Part shown: in pieces, positions 47,125-56,388 of the stretch | Numbering within the stretch: position 1 is the first letter of the stretch | Layout of the letters: each line of letters starts with the position of its first letter | DNA from: Stieleria mannarensis | GTDB lineage: Bacteria; Planctomycetota; Planctomycetia; Pirellulales; Pirellulaceae | DNA length: 64,000 nucleotides | NCBI RefSeq assembly: GCF_014154935.1 | Contig: NZ_JACEHH010000039.1 | Span: 17,285-81,284 of the forward strand | Direction: 5' to 3' | Notes under the pieces: generated by a model | Databases searched by the model: none | What the model was told of the DNA's origin: nothing | What the model saw: the letters and a program-made list of their open reading frames with translations, nothing else | Translations under genes and position numbers: made by a program

Positions 47125-48567
47125 ATGACACTGATCCGACTCAGCCGCAACATCAGCCCGGCACCGAGTCAAGATGACTCGGGACAACCGCCGATCGAAC
47201 ATTCTTCGGTACGCACCGCATCGATCTCCAAAGAACGAGCGGACAGCAACCGAGCGGACAGCGGGTCGTGGAAAGATTTTGATCACGATGTCCCCACGGC
47301 CCAGCCCGTCGCCCGCATCCCGCGTTACCGGATCGGCGAGCAAATCGGAAAAGGCGGGATGGGGTTGGTTTATCACGCCCACGACAACGTTTTCGACCGT
47401 GACGTCGCGATCAAGGTGTTGCTCAAACGCTACCAAGCGCGGGAAGAATCGCGGGAACGTTTCTTCCAGGAGGCACGGACGACCGCACGGCTGCAGCATC
47501 CGGGGATCGTCGCGGTCTATGACATGGGGATCAGCGACGACGGGCAACCGTTCTTTGCGATGAAATTGGTCGAGGGCAGAACGCTCAGCGAGCTGCTCGA
47601 CGACTCACTGGACGATGCCCCGAAGAGGGCGTTACACCAGGCGCGGCTACTGGACGTCTTTGCGAGAGTTTGCCAAACGATTGCGTGTGCCCATTCACAT
47701 CAAACCGTTCACCTGGACATCAAACCGTCCAACGTCATGGTGGGAGCGTATGGCGAAGTTCACGTGATGGACTGGGGATTGAGTCGTCAATTGGGAAAAT
47801 CACCGATACAAACGGTCCCGATCAGCCCGGCGGCGATGGATTGCATTTCGGACAAAGAGTTGTCGATGATCCTTTCCAACAGCAAGGTCATCGGCACGCC
47901 CAGCTACATGGCGCCCGAACAGGCCCGCGGCCATCACATCAGTGTGCGTTCGGACGTGTTCGGATTGGGTGCGTTGCTGTGCGAAATCTTGACCGGCCGG
48001 CCTCCCTACGAAGGCGACAATTTTCGTCGTGTTTACCGCCGTGCCGCCCGCGGGGCGTTGCGAGAGGCGTACCAACGACTGGAAGCCTGTGACACCGATC
48101 CGGCGATCATCGCGCTGGCCAAGCGCTGTTTGGCCCGAAACGAACATGATCGCCCCGCCGATGCAGGGGCCATCGCCGATCAGATCACCGCTTTCAGAGA
48201 ATCGTCGATGGAACGTGCCCAACGCGATCTGTGTCGGTTCTTCGAAATCAGCATGGATCTGTTTTGCATCGCCAGCTTGGACGGCTATTTCAAACGCGTC
48301 AATTCAAACTTTTCGCGTGTGCTGGGATACAGCGACCATGAATTGGTTTCCAAACCATTCCTCCGATTCGTTCACCCCGACGACATCACGCAAACGCGAC
48401 GAGCGATCCGCGCCCTGGCCGATGGCGAATCGATCGCAGAATTCCGCAACCGATACCGTGATTGTGACGGCCATTACCGTTGGCTGCAGTGGAACGCCAA
48501 ATCCATCCCCGAAGACAACATCGTGTTCGCAGTCGCTCGCGTGATTGAGGCCCCCTTTTCCGCTTGA
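47125..48567 (+). CDS. Ser/Thr protein kinase with C-terminal PAS domain
   Basis: 480 residues from ATG 47125. The Hanks-type kinase domain spans about 68-345: GKGGMG loop (75-80), Lys97 in VAIKVLL, catalytic loop VHLDIKPSN with Asp198 (the Arg of HRD is Leu), DWG at 216-218 in place of DFG, and GTPSYMAPEQ. There is no membrane helix or WD40 region. Residues about 365-478 form a PAS fold (FFEISMDLFCIASLDGYFKR, NSNFSRVLGYSDHELV, FVHPDDI, YRWLQWNAKSIPED). A soluble kinase carrying a PAS sensor links ligand or redox sensing to Ser/Thr phosphorylation. It follows the hybrid kinase gene after a repeat-rich gap. Confidence 0.93.
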   Translation: MTLIRLSRNISPAPSQDDSGQPPIEHSSVRTASISKERADSNRADSGSWKDFDHDVPTAQPVARIPRYRIGEQIGKGGMGLVYHAHDNVFDRDVAIKVLLKRYQAREESRERFFQEARTTARLQHPGIVAVYDMGISDDGQPFFAMKLVEGRTLSELLDDSLDDAPKRALHQARLLDVFARVCQTIACAHSHQTVHLDIKPSNVMVGAYGEVHVMDWGLSRQLGKSPIQTVPISPAAMDCISDKELSMILSNSKVIGTPSYMAPEQARGHHISVRSDVFGLGALLCEILTGRPPYEGDNFRRVYRRAARGALREAYQRLEACDTDPAIIALAKRCLARNEHDRPADAGAIADQITAFRESSMERAQRDLCRFFEISMDLFCIASLDGYFKRVNSNFSRVLGYSDHELVSKPFLRFVHPDDITQTRRAIRALADGESIAEFRNRYRDCDGHYRWLQWNAKSIPEDNIVFAVARVIEAPFSA

Positions 48568-48569
48568 TG

Positions 48570-48637
48570 TTGTAGCCACGCTCGATGCGAGCGTGGAGGG
48601 CGACGGGGAACCACCGTCTGGCGAAGGCAGTGGCGTC
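48570..48637. repeat. dispersed structured repeat, family A copy 3
   Basis: TTGTAGCCACGCTCGATGCG, then AGCGTGGAGGGCGACGGGGA, then ACCACCGTCTGGCGAAGGCA. The CCACGCTCGATGCGAGCGTGG segment is a hairpin. It directly follows the kinase stop. Confidence 0.9.
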
Positions 48638-48810
48638 CGACCAACGATTAGCGATGATTCTTGTGCCAAATGCCGCTGTCCAGCTAGACTTGGGCCGCGG
48701 CAAGCAAAGGGTGCGCGGCAAATCCACGTCGTGCCCGCATTTGACACTCTTTGTGCATCGTTCAAATGCGGCCGTGGTTTATCTCGATGCCACCTCCAGT
48801 TGCGATCTCC

Positions 48811-50496
48811 ATGGGTGAGTTTCATCTGCACATCACCAGCACCATCGGGCTGCTGCTGGGCGTTTGCCTGGCCGCCGGAGTGCTGGCCGACTTGGTTCAC
48901 TTGCCCAAGGTGACGGCGTTCTTGTTGGTCGGATTGCTGGTCGGCCCGAGCGTCTTGGACTGGGTGCCGACCGAGCATGTCGAATTGTTCGAACCGTTGC
49001 TGAAACTGGCGATGGCATTGGTCCTGTTCAACTTGGGCTGTGAATTCACGTTTTCCAAGGTTCGACGGGTCGCCGCACATTGCCTGACGCTTTCGGTCGC
49101 CGAGATCAGCTTCACCGCCGTGCTGGTCTCGATCGGATTGGCCCTGTTCGGTTGTTCGGGCAGCATGGCGTTGCTGTTGGGGTGCCTGGCGGTGGCGACC
49201 GCGCCGGCGACGACCATCCTGGTGCTAAAGGAGTTTCGATCCGAAGGACCGGTGACCGAAAGCACGGGGTTTTTGGTCGCAATAAACAACTTTGCTTGCA
49301 TCATCCTGTTCGAGTTCGCGTTTTTGGTGATCGAGTGGTTCCAGGGCAGTTTGCAAATTTCCTTCAGCCGCCAGATGTTAGGCGTGTTGCTCAACGTCGG
49401 CGGATCGATCGTCCTTGGCATCCTGGGCGGACTGGTGGTCAGCTACGGCTGTGGTTTTTTGAACATGAAACGTTGGCTGGTGCTATTGGTCGCCGCAGTC
49501 ACGTTCCTGCTGGGTGTCGATGAATCGTTCGAGATCCCGTACATGCTGTCCTTCCTGATGATGGGCGTCACAGTCGCCAACACGTCCGACTACAAACAGA
49601 AAATCGTCGACGAACTGGACCACTTGTCGGGCCTGTTGGCGGTGCTGTTCTTTGTCGCCCACGGAACCGAGCTCGATGCCGGGGCGTTCATCGCGGCGGG
49701 AAAACTGGGATTGGTTTACATCGCGTTTCGCATCGTCGGCAAATGGCTGGGCGTTTACGTCGCGGCCAAAGCGACCCGTCAACCGCCGGAGGTGCGGAAT
49801 TGGGGCGGCGCCTGTCTGTTCGCCCAAGCCGGGGCGGCGATCGCCTTGTCGACCATCGCGGTCAATCGAAATCCGGAGCTGGGCAAACCGATTCAAGACA
49901 TCATCCTGGGTTCGGTCGTCTTGTTCGAAATCATCGGCCCACTGTTCATTCGCCACTCACTGATTCGAACCGGCGAAGTCCCGCTGGCCCAGGCGATCCA
50001 TCACACCAGCCGAACGCCACTGGAACAGATGCGGGAAGTCGTCGACCGCTTTCGCGCCGCCCTCAACGGCACCGCGCCGGCGGCGTCCGCGATCGGTAAA
50101 GTGAAAGTCAGCGATTTGCTGCGCAAGACCAAGGGCATCCATCAATCGGCCGATTTCGACCAAGTCGTCGCCCACATCGAACACAGCCACGACAACACCT
50201 ACCCGGTCGTCGATGACCGGATGAGTGTCGTCGGTGTGATCCGCTACCCGCTGCTCAGCGACGTCCTGTTCGACCACAGCGCCGCCAAACTGGTGCGTGC
50301 CGAGGACTTGGTGACCGAGATCGAATCCTGTCTGCACGAAGACGAACCGGCGGCGCGGGCATTCGAGTTGTTTCAGGGCGAGACCGACGACTGCATCCCG
50401 GTCGTCCAGCGCGCCAGCCCCCACGAATTGGTGGGAGTGGTTCGCCGCAGCGACGTCATGCACGCGCTGATCACCCAGCGGCGAAAGAACAAGTGA
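48811..50496 (+). CDS. Kef/CPA2-type cation:proton antiporter with C-terminal CBS pair
   Basis: 561 residues from ATG 48811 (MGEFHLHITS). About 12 membrane helices (to about 390) match the monovalent cation:proton antiporter-2 family: LLVGLLVGPSVLDW, FNLGCEFTF, GCLAVATAPATTILVLKEF and GVTVANTSDY. The TrkA-N domain usual in Kef proteins is missing. Instead residues about 430-560 form two CBS modules (KVKVSDLLRKTKGIHQSADF; EPAARAFELFQGETDDCIPV), which often bind adenine nucleotides or cyclic di-AMP. It probably exports K+ or Na+ under nucleotide control. It lies downstream of the PAS-kinase gene on the same strand. Confidence 0.9.
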   Translation: MGEFHLHITSTIGLLLGVCLAAGVLADLVHLPKVTAFLLVGLLVGPSVLDWVPTEHVELFEPLLKLAMALVLFNLGCEFTFSKVRRVAAHCLTLSVAEISFTAVLVSIGLALFGCSGSMALLLGCLAVATAPATTILVLKEFRSEGPVTESTGFLVAINNFACIILFEFAFLVIEWFQGSLQISFSRQMLGVLLNVGGSIVLGILGGLVVSYGCGFLNMKRWLVLLVAAVTFLLGVDESFEIPYMLSFLMMGVTVANTSDYKQKIVDELDHLSGLLAVLFFVAHGTELDAGAFIAAGKLGLVYIAFRIVGKWLGVYVAAKATRQPPEVRNWGGACLFAQAGAAIALSTIAVNRNPELGKPIQDIILGSVVLFEIIGPLFIRHSLIRTGEVPLAQAIHHTSRTPLEQMREVVDRFRAALNGTAPAASAIGKVKVSDLLRKTKGIHQSADFDQVVAHIEHSHDNTYPVVDDRMSVVGVIRYPLLSDVLFDHSAAKLVRAEDLVTEIESCLHEDEPAARAFELFQGETDDCIPVVQRASPHELVGVVRRSDVMHALITQRRKNK

Positions 50497-50530
50497 CCCG
50501 GTCCATGTCTCTCCGAACAGCGCCACGTTG

Positions 50531-50597
50531 ACGTAGCCACGCCCGATGCGAGCGTGGAAGGCGCCGGGGATCCACCTTCTGGCGAAGGTAGCTACGT
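50531..50597. repeat. dispersed structured repeat, family A copy 4
   Basis: Best-preserved copy: ACGTAGCCACGCCCGATGCG at the left, CCACCTTCTGGCGAAGGTAG and CTACGT at the right. The outermost bases (ACGTAGC/GCTACGT) are inverted. It lies between the convergent antiporter and sulfatase genes. Confidence 0.92.
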
Positions 50598-50722
50598 TTG
50601 AACCGCGAATCTTCATGATCCTGAAACGACACGACGCCGTCCAGCGCGACGACCGCCGCAGTAGGGACGTCGATTGTATCGACTGATGGATCCCCCCCTT
50701 AACGACGTCCCACCTGCGCGGC

Positions 50723-52210
50723 TCAATACTCGCGCTCGACCGCATCCTCGGGAGCCCACCCTGCCTTGTCCCGCGCCCGTTTAACCGCCCAGGCTTCTTT
50801 GGCACTCTTCGCCTGGGCTTCGCTGCGCCCCTGCAGCGGCCAATTCGGATCCGGTCGGTGTGCCTCGGCCAAAATCGCTTCGGCTCGCGCCACCACTTGC
50901 GGATGGCTCGACGCGACGTCATTGCTTTCGCCGGCGTCGGTGCTCAAGTCATAGAGTTCGATCGGCTTGTCGATCCCGTTGCGGACCGCTTTCCAGTTCC
51001 CGAATCGGGCCGCCTGGATCGGCTTGCCGGGATGCAATTCCCAATAGAAATAGTCACGTTCGGGCGCCGTTCCGCCCTTGAGATAGTCGACCAATGACAT
51101 CCCATCGGTTTCGTAGCCGGCCGGCGGCTCGGTACCGGCAAGTTCGGCAAAGGTGGGCATCAAGTCCCAAAACGCCCACGGTTGGTCGTCGACACGTCCG
51201 GCCGGAACCGTGCCGGGCCACCAAGCCAGTGCCGCCTGTCGCAACGCGCCTTCGTACATCCCCCGCTTGTAGCCACGCAATCCATTGCTCGCCTGGTTGA
51301 ACAGACTTCCGATGTCGGACTGCGGGTCGAACGACGACCCGTTGTCACCGCTGAAGACGATCAATGTGTTTTCGGCGATGCCCAATTCACGGAGCGTGTC
51401 CATCAACTCGCCCATGTCCGAATCGACCCGTGTGACCTGGGCAGCGTACGATTTCTGTTTTTGGGTCCACGGCTTGTCGGCATAGATCCCCAAGTCATCG
51501 ATTTCATGACGGCCGTGCGGCAACGTGATCGCATAGAACATGAAAAATGGTTTGTCGGCATTGTCACGCAACCACGCGATCATGTCGTTCTGGATCAGCG
51601 TTTGTGCATAGGTCTTACCGACCGTCCGGCCGTTGTTGCCCGGCAACAGGAATGCCTGTGCATCGTCATACAGGTAGGTCGGAAAATACGAGTGGGCGTG
51701 TCGCTGGCAGTTGTAGCCGAAAAAGTGGTCGACGCCCTGATTGAAGGGGCTGCCGGTGGTGTCAAAAAACCCCATGCCCCATTTTCCAAACGTCGCCGTC
51801 GCATACCCGGCCGACTTGGCCACCTCCGCGATCGTCACCGTCTCATCCGGCAACGGCAATTGCCCTTCCGGTGCCACTTCATAGTTGCCTCGCACCGGGC
51901 AGTGACCGGTGTGCAGCCCCGTAAAGAACGACGATCGGCTGGGAGCGCAAACGCTGGTCCCACAATACGCTTGCATGTAACGCGTGCCCTCGGCAGCCAT
52001 CTGGTCCAACCGCGGCGTCTGGATCAGTTTCTGACCGTAACACCCCAAATCGCCCTGGGCGATGTCATCGCTGAGCACAAAGATGAAATTCGGCGGCGGC
52101 GAATCGGAAGTTTGAGCAAAGGAGTGTGGCGCGTCCAAGCCGAACCCCAACGTCACCAGCAGCAACAGTTTCAAGGAGGTCCAGAGTTTATGGCGTTCGA
52201 TTCGTGGCAT
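50723..52210 (-). CDS. exported arylsulfatase-type sulfatase
   Basis: 495 residues from ATG 52210 ([10 protein letters not shown]), with a signal peptide ending near SFA/QTSDS. It hydrolyses sulfate esters, probably of sulfated polysaccharides or other aryl or sugar sulfates. The metal-binding Asp pair is in [16 protein letters not shown] (about 48-49). The formylglycine signature is [11 protein letters not shown] (Cys88, Pro90, Arg92), requiring maturation by a formylglycine-generating enzyme not seen here. [20 protein letters not shown] and [12 protein letters not shown] follow the family. It is divergent from the DUF1549 cluster. Confidence 0.95.
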   Translation of the reverse strand: MPRIERHKLWTSLKLLLLVTLGFGLDAPHSFAQTSDSPPPNFIFVLSDDIAQGDLGCYGQKLIQTPRLDQMAAEGTRYMQAYCGTSVCAPSRSSFFTGLHTGHCPVRGNYEVAPEGQLPLPDETVTIAEVAKSAGYATATFGKWGMGFFDTTGSPFNQGVDHFFGYNCQRHAHSYFPTYLYDDAQAFLLPGNNGRTVGKTYAQTLIQNDMIAWLRDNADKPFFMFYAITLPHGRHEIDDLGIYADKPWTQKQKSYAAQVTRVDSDMGELMDTLRELGIAENTLIVFSGDNGSSFDPQSDIGSLFNQASNGLRGYKRGMYEGALRQAALAWWPGTVPAGRVDDQPWAFWDLMPTFAELAGTEPPAGYETDGMSLVDYLKGGTAPERDYFYWELHPGKPIQAARFGNWKAVRNGIDKPIELYDLSTDAGESNDVASSHPQVVARAEAILAEAHRPDPNWPLQGRSEAQAKSAKEAWAVKRARDKAGWAPEDAVEREY

Positions 52211-52830
52211 TTTCGATCCCAAAAGGAGTGGTCGTGATGTGAGTTGAGCTCATTCTACATGCGGCCGGCGGCTTCTCCCTCGCAGCGCTCGCCCCACACC
52301 GGCAGATTTACCAACAGAAAGGGTCCTCACGTCCGCCCAGCTTGTGAACGCAGATCCGCAGCATCTACTGGCCGGAGCCCCACAACGCCGGGGGAGAAGG
52401 GAGCCATCGTAAGTTTTTGAAGGCACTACCATTCTCGGAGGAGTTTTCGTCGTATCCCAGTGCCCCCGCCCCCATCATTCTGCCATCTTTTCGCTGCACC
52501 TCATCCCAGCACGGGCCGCTCGCTGACCGACCTGTTGATTTCATCAGCCGCACGGCACTAGCCTCGGTTTTCGCCGCCACAAAACCGGGGCCAACGCCCA
52601 TCGGCTGATCGTTAGCTTGTTCATTTCGATTCAATCAACAGGCCGTGACGCTTCCCGCTGGCATATTTACCGCATCGTTTTGCCCCCATCGTTTTGCCCC
52701 CATTTTTTGACCACTCCTCTTCCCCCGCGTCCCTCTTTCCCGCTTTCCCACCCCATCAACAGTTGGCCAGCGGTTATACTGAGGGGCCCTCCCCTGCCCT
52801 TCCCTCCCCTACCCTGCCCGCCTTGTTGCC
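52211..52830. other. intergenic region with repeat fragments
   Basis: Divergent upstream region of the sulfatase and the DUF1549 cluster. It contains CCCCATCATTCTGCC (about 52472-52486), the family D repeat at 52674-52702 and a pyrimidine-rich tract (about 52710-52815) with TTATACTGA near 52774 as a possible -10 region. No gene recognised. Confidence 0.5.
52674..52702. repeat. dispersed repeat, family D copy 2
   Basis: Doubled ATCGTTTTGCCCCC unit, the reverse complement of 38798-38824. Confidence 0.85.
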
Positions 52831-55035
52831 ATGCCCGATCGCCTTGATCCGAGGTTGTCGATCCGCCACGTCGTTGTGTCGGTGCTGTTGACGATTGCAC
52901 TGCAGTCGGTCACGTCTGCCGGCGATGCCGTCAGTTTTGAATTGGACGTGCAACCGATTTTGGCCGCCCACGGCTGCAATGCGGGAGCGTGTCACGGCAA
53001 GCAGCGTGGACAAAACGGATTCCAGCTCTCCTTGCTGGGCTTTGATTCCGACTTCGACCACGACGCGATCGCCCGTCAAGCGCGTGGCCGTCGGCTGAGC
53101 ATCGCGGCGCCCGAGTCGAGTTTGCTGGTCCAGAAGGCGACGGCCGAAGTACCACACGGCGGCGGCCGAAAAATCGTCGTCGGTTCGGACGCCTACCAGA
53201 CCCTGGTCACATGGATCCGCCAAGGCGCCCCACGTCGCCTAGCCGACGAACCCGTTCTGGAGTCGGTGCAGTTACAGCAGACCGAGTTTGCACTGGCCCC
53301 GTCGGAATCGGCAGCCCTGACCACCATCGCCCACTACAGCGATGGAACCACCCGCGACGTCACCGGCATGACCAGCTATCTGTCCAACGAGGCGGCGATC
53401 GTGCAAGTCGATTCGGCGGGACGCTTGACGGCCGGCCCGGTCCCCGGCGAGACCGCGGTGATGGCGCGGTACATGAATCACATCTGTGTCGCCAACGTCA
53501 GCATCCCCCGGACCGAAGCGTTACCGGAAGGCTTCTACGACGACCTACCTCGGGCGAACTTCATCGACGACTTGGTGTACGACAAATTGAATCAATTGCG
53601 GATCCGCGTTTCCGATCCGGCGGGCGACGCGGTCTTTCTGCGACGCGTCTACACCGACGTCATTGGTCGATTGCCGACGCCCGAGGAGGCAATGCAGTTC
53701 CTTGACAGTCAAGACAGTGAAAAGCGCGCCGCACTGGTCGACCGACTGCTCGACCAACCCGAATACATCGATCACTGGGCCAACCAGTGGGCGGACCTGT
53801 TGCGGCCGAACCCGTATCGGGTCGGCATCAAGGCGGTGTTGAACTATGACAACTGGATCCGCCAACAATTTCGCGAAAACGTCTCGCACGACGAGTTTGC
53901 GCGTCGATTGATCACCGCCAAAGGCAGCACGTGGCACAACGGCGCGACGACGTTGTTTCGCGACCGCCGCAGCCCGGATGAAGTCGCGACGTTGGTCAGC
54001 CAATTGTTTCTGGGTGTGCGGTTAGACTGCGCCAAGTGCCATCATCACCCGTTCGAAAAGTGGAGCCAACACGACTTCTATTCCTTCGCAGCTTTCTTCG
54101 GCAAAGTCGGCCGCAAGGGCACCGGGCTGTCGCCTCCCATCTCCGGCGGCGAAGAGATCGTTTACGTTTCCACCAAAGGCGACGTGCGGCATCCGGTGAC
54201 CGAAGAGGTCCTGGCACCGGCCCCCTTGTTCGGCGACGTCGACCTGTCCGCAGACGACGACCCACGCGAGGCATTGGTCGATTGGATGGTCTCGCCGGAA
54301 AACGACTACTTTGCGAAAGTTCATGTGAACCGCGTCTGGGCGCAATTGATGGGACGCGGCATCGTCGATCCGGTCGATGATTTGCGCAGCACGAACCCAC
54401 CCAGCAATCCCGCATTGCTGGACGCGTTGGCAAACCATTTTCAACAATCCGGCTACGATCAAAAGGACCTGATCAAAACGATCGTGCTGTCAAACGTTTA
54501 CTCGACCAGTTCCACACCGAACGAAACCAACACGGGCGATCGATTGAACTATTCGCGTCACTATCGGCATCGTCTGCGTGCCGAGGTGTTGGCCGAAGCG
54601 GTGGCCGGCGTGACCGAGACGACCGAATCGTTCTCCGCACTCGCACCGGAATCCCGTTCCAATCAGGTGTGGACGCATCGGATCGGGTCCGTGTTCCTGG
54701 ACACCTTTGGCCGGCCGGACCCGAACCAGGATCCGCCCTGCGAACGGGTCGCCGATTCGTCGGTTACCCAGACCTTGCACCTGATGAACTCACGCGAACT
54801 GGACCGGCGCGTTCGAAGCGATGACGGTCGCGCCGCACGATTGGCCGCCGGCAAGCAGTCGGCCGCAGAGGTCGTGACCGAGTTGTACCAGGCCGTGTTT
54901 TCTCGGCGGCCGACCGCGCAAGAACAACAGTACTGCGAAACACAGATCACATCGGCCGGTGAGAACCGCCGCGGTGCGATCGAAGATTTGATGTGGGCGA
55001 TGATGAATGCACCCGAATTCGTTATTCAAAACTAG
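52831..55035 (+). CDS. DUF1549/DUF1553 protein with N-terminal cytochrome-like motif
   Basis: 734 residues from ATG 52831, with a signal peptide ending near SAGDA. An N-terminal PSCyt-like segment has HGCNAGACHG (Cys49, Cys54, His55), a Cx4CH variant that could bind heme. A Big_2-like domain follows (ALAPSESAALTTIAHYSDGT, about 150-225), then DUF1549 (NFIDDLVYDKLNQLRI; FLRRVYTDVIGRLPTPEE) and DUF1553 (VNRVWAQLMGRGIVDPVDDL; YQAVFSRRPTAQEQQYCE). This pair of domains is nearly confined to Planctomycetes and relatives, and its biochemical role is not established. It leads a four-gene cluster; the next start is 12 bp downstream. Confidence 0.95.
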   Translation: MPDRLDPRLSIRHVVVSVLLTIALQSVTSAGDAVSFELDVQPILAAHGCNAGACHGKQRGQNGFQLSLLGFDSDFDHDAIARQARGRRLSIAAPESSLLVQKATAEVPHGGGRKIVVGSDAYQTLVTWIRQGAPRRLADEPVLESVQLQQTEFALAPSESAALTTIAHYSDGTTRDVTGMTSYLSNEAAIVQVDSAGRLTAGPVPGETAVMARYMNHICVANVSIPRTEALPEGFYDDLPRANFIDDLVYDKLNQLRIRVSDPAGDAVFLRRVYTDVIGRLPTPEEAMQFLDSQDSEKRAALVDRLLDQPEYIDHWANQWADLLRPNPYRVGIKAVLNYDNWIRQQFRENVSHDEFARRLITAKGSTWHNGATTLFRDRRSPDEVATLVSQLFLGVRLDCAKCHHHPFEKWSQHDFYSFAAFFGKVGRKGTGLSPPISGGEEIVYVSTKGDVRHPVTEEVLAPAPLFGDVDLSADDDPREALVDWMVSPENDYFAKVHVNRVWAQLMGRGIVDPVDDLRSTNPPSNPALLDALANHFQQSGYDQKDLIKTIVLSNVYSTSSTPNETNTGDRLNYSRHYRHRLRAEVLAEAVAGVTETTESFSALAPESRSNQVWTHRIGSVFLDTFGRPDPNQDPPCERVADSSVTQTLHLMNSRELDRRVRSDDGRAARLAAGKQSAAEVVTELYQAVFSRRPTAQEQQYCETQITSAGENRRGAIEDLMWAMMNAPEFVIQN

Positions 55036-55047
55036 GTTGGAATCACG

Positions 55048-56388
55048 ATGGCTAGATCTTGGACGAACTGCGAAGGCCTGACCCGACGCGACGGATTGAA
55101 GCTGGGATTGGGAGGACTGATTGCCGGCGGCCTGACCGGCGCATTAGCCTCGCGCGCCCGAGGCGCCGCGGCGACGGATGCCAAGCGGCGACCGGCCGAA
55201 GCCGATGCCTGCATTTTGGTTTGGCAGGACGGCGGGCCGAGTCACTACGAGACGTTCGACCCCAAGCCCGATGCGCCGGTCGAAATCCGCGGGTCCTACC
55301 AGCCGATCGCCACGCAAACCCCCGGCGTGCAGTTTGCCCAGCCGATGAAAAAGCTGGCCGCGATCAGCAACGATCTGGCGATCGTGCGTTCCATCCGCCA
55401 TGACCAGGGCAACCATGGCGCGGGCAATCACTACATGATGACCGGCGCCCCGCCGCGGATCCCCGTCGGTTGTGGCGCCTTTGTCAGTTTCCATCCCAGT
55501 TTGGGAAGCGTGGTGGCCAAAGAAATCGGCGCGCCTCACGGCATTCCCGCCTACTTTTCCCTGCCCCGCATGTCGCGCTCCGGCGGCCCCAATTTTTTGG
55601 GCAGCAAGTACGCGCCGTTCGTCGTCCCCGACAGCCCCAACAGTTCCAGCTTTCGCGTCCGCGACGTCACCATCCCCAGCGGATTGACCGATGATCGTTT
55701 CGCGTCGCGACAACAGATCCGCAAACACATCGACACGATGCTGCGTTTCAACGACGCCTCGGTCGCCGACCCGACACTGGCGGTCGACGAATTCTATGGC
55801 CAGGGGATGCAGATCATCAGCAGCAAGGAGGCTCAAGACGCGTTCGACATTCACCAGGAAGCCGACGAGGTCCGTGATGCCTATGGCCGCAACACGTTCG
55901 GCCAGCAAGCCCTGTTGGCCCGCCGGCTGGTCGGTGCGGGCGTGCCCTTTGTGACGCTTTACCACGGCGGCTGGGACCATCACACCGATATCTTCAAAGC
56001 GTTGGATTCCAAACTGCCGCCGTTCGAAGCGACGATCGCCGCGCTGATCTCCGACTTGAAACAACAAGGCATGTTGGAGCGAACGCTGGTCGTCGTGTTG
56101 GGCGAATTCGGTCGCACGCCGAAAATCAACACCCGCGGCGGCCGCGACCACTGGTCCAACGCGATGAGCGTGATGTTCGCCGGCGGGAAGACGCCCGGCG
56201 GTCAAGTCGTCGGTGCCACGGACCGACAAGGCTATGCGGCGATCGAGCGGGTGCTGTCACCGGAGAACTTTGTTTCGACGATCTATCAGAAACTGGGAAT
56301 CGATCCGGGACAGATGATGTACACACCCGAAGGCCGCCCGACCCACTTGGTCAGCGATGCCACGCCGATCGCTGAACTGATGGGGTAG
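55048..56388 (+). CDS. DUF1501 (sulfatase-like) exported protein
   Basis: 446 residues from ATG 55048. A Tat-type signal (TRRDGLKLGLGGLIAGGL) precedes an alkaline-phosphatase-like fold of the DUF1501 family: WQDGGPSHYETFDPK, IRHDQGNHGAGNHYMMTG, GWDHHTD and GEFGRTPKIN. The Asp/His residues resemble a metal site, but no activity is established for the family. It sits 12 bp after the DUF1549/1553 gene and overlaps the next start, so it belongs to the same transcript. DUF1549/1553 and DUF1501 genes are characteristically paired in planctomycetes. Confidence 0.95.
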   Translation: MARSWTNCEGLTRRDGLKLGLGGLIAGGLTGALASRARGAAATDAKRRPAEADACILVWQDGGPSHYETFDPKPDAPVEIRGSYQPIATQTPGVQFAQPMKKLAAISNDLAIVRSIRHDQGNHGAGNHYMMTGAPPRIPVGCGAFVSFHPSLGSVVAKEIGAPHGIPAYFSLPRMSRSGGPNFLGSKYAPFVVPDSPNSSSFRVRDVTIPSGLTDDRFASRQQIRKHIDTMLRFNDASVADPTLAVDEFYGQGMQIISSKEAQDAFDIHQEADEVRDAYGRNTFGQQALLARRLVGAGVPFVTLYHGGWDHHTDIFKALDSKLPPFEATIAALISDLKQQGMLERTLVVVLGEFGRTPKINTRGGRDHWSNAMSVMFAGGKTPGGQVVGATDRQGYAAIERVLSPENFVSTIYQKLGIDPGQMMYTPEGRPTHLVSDATPIAELMG

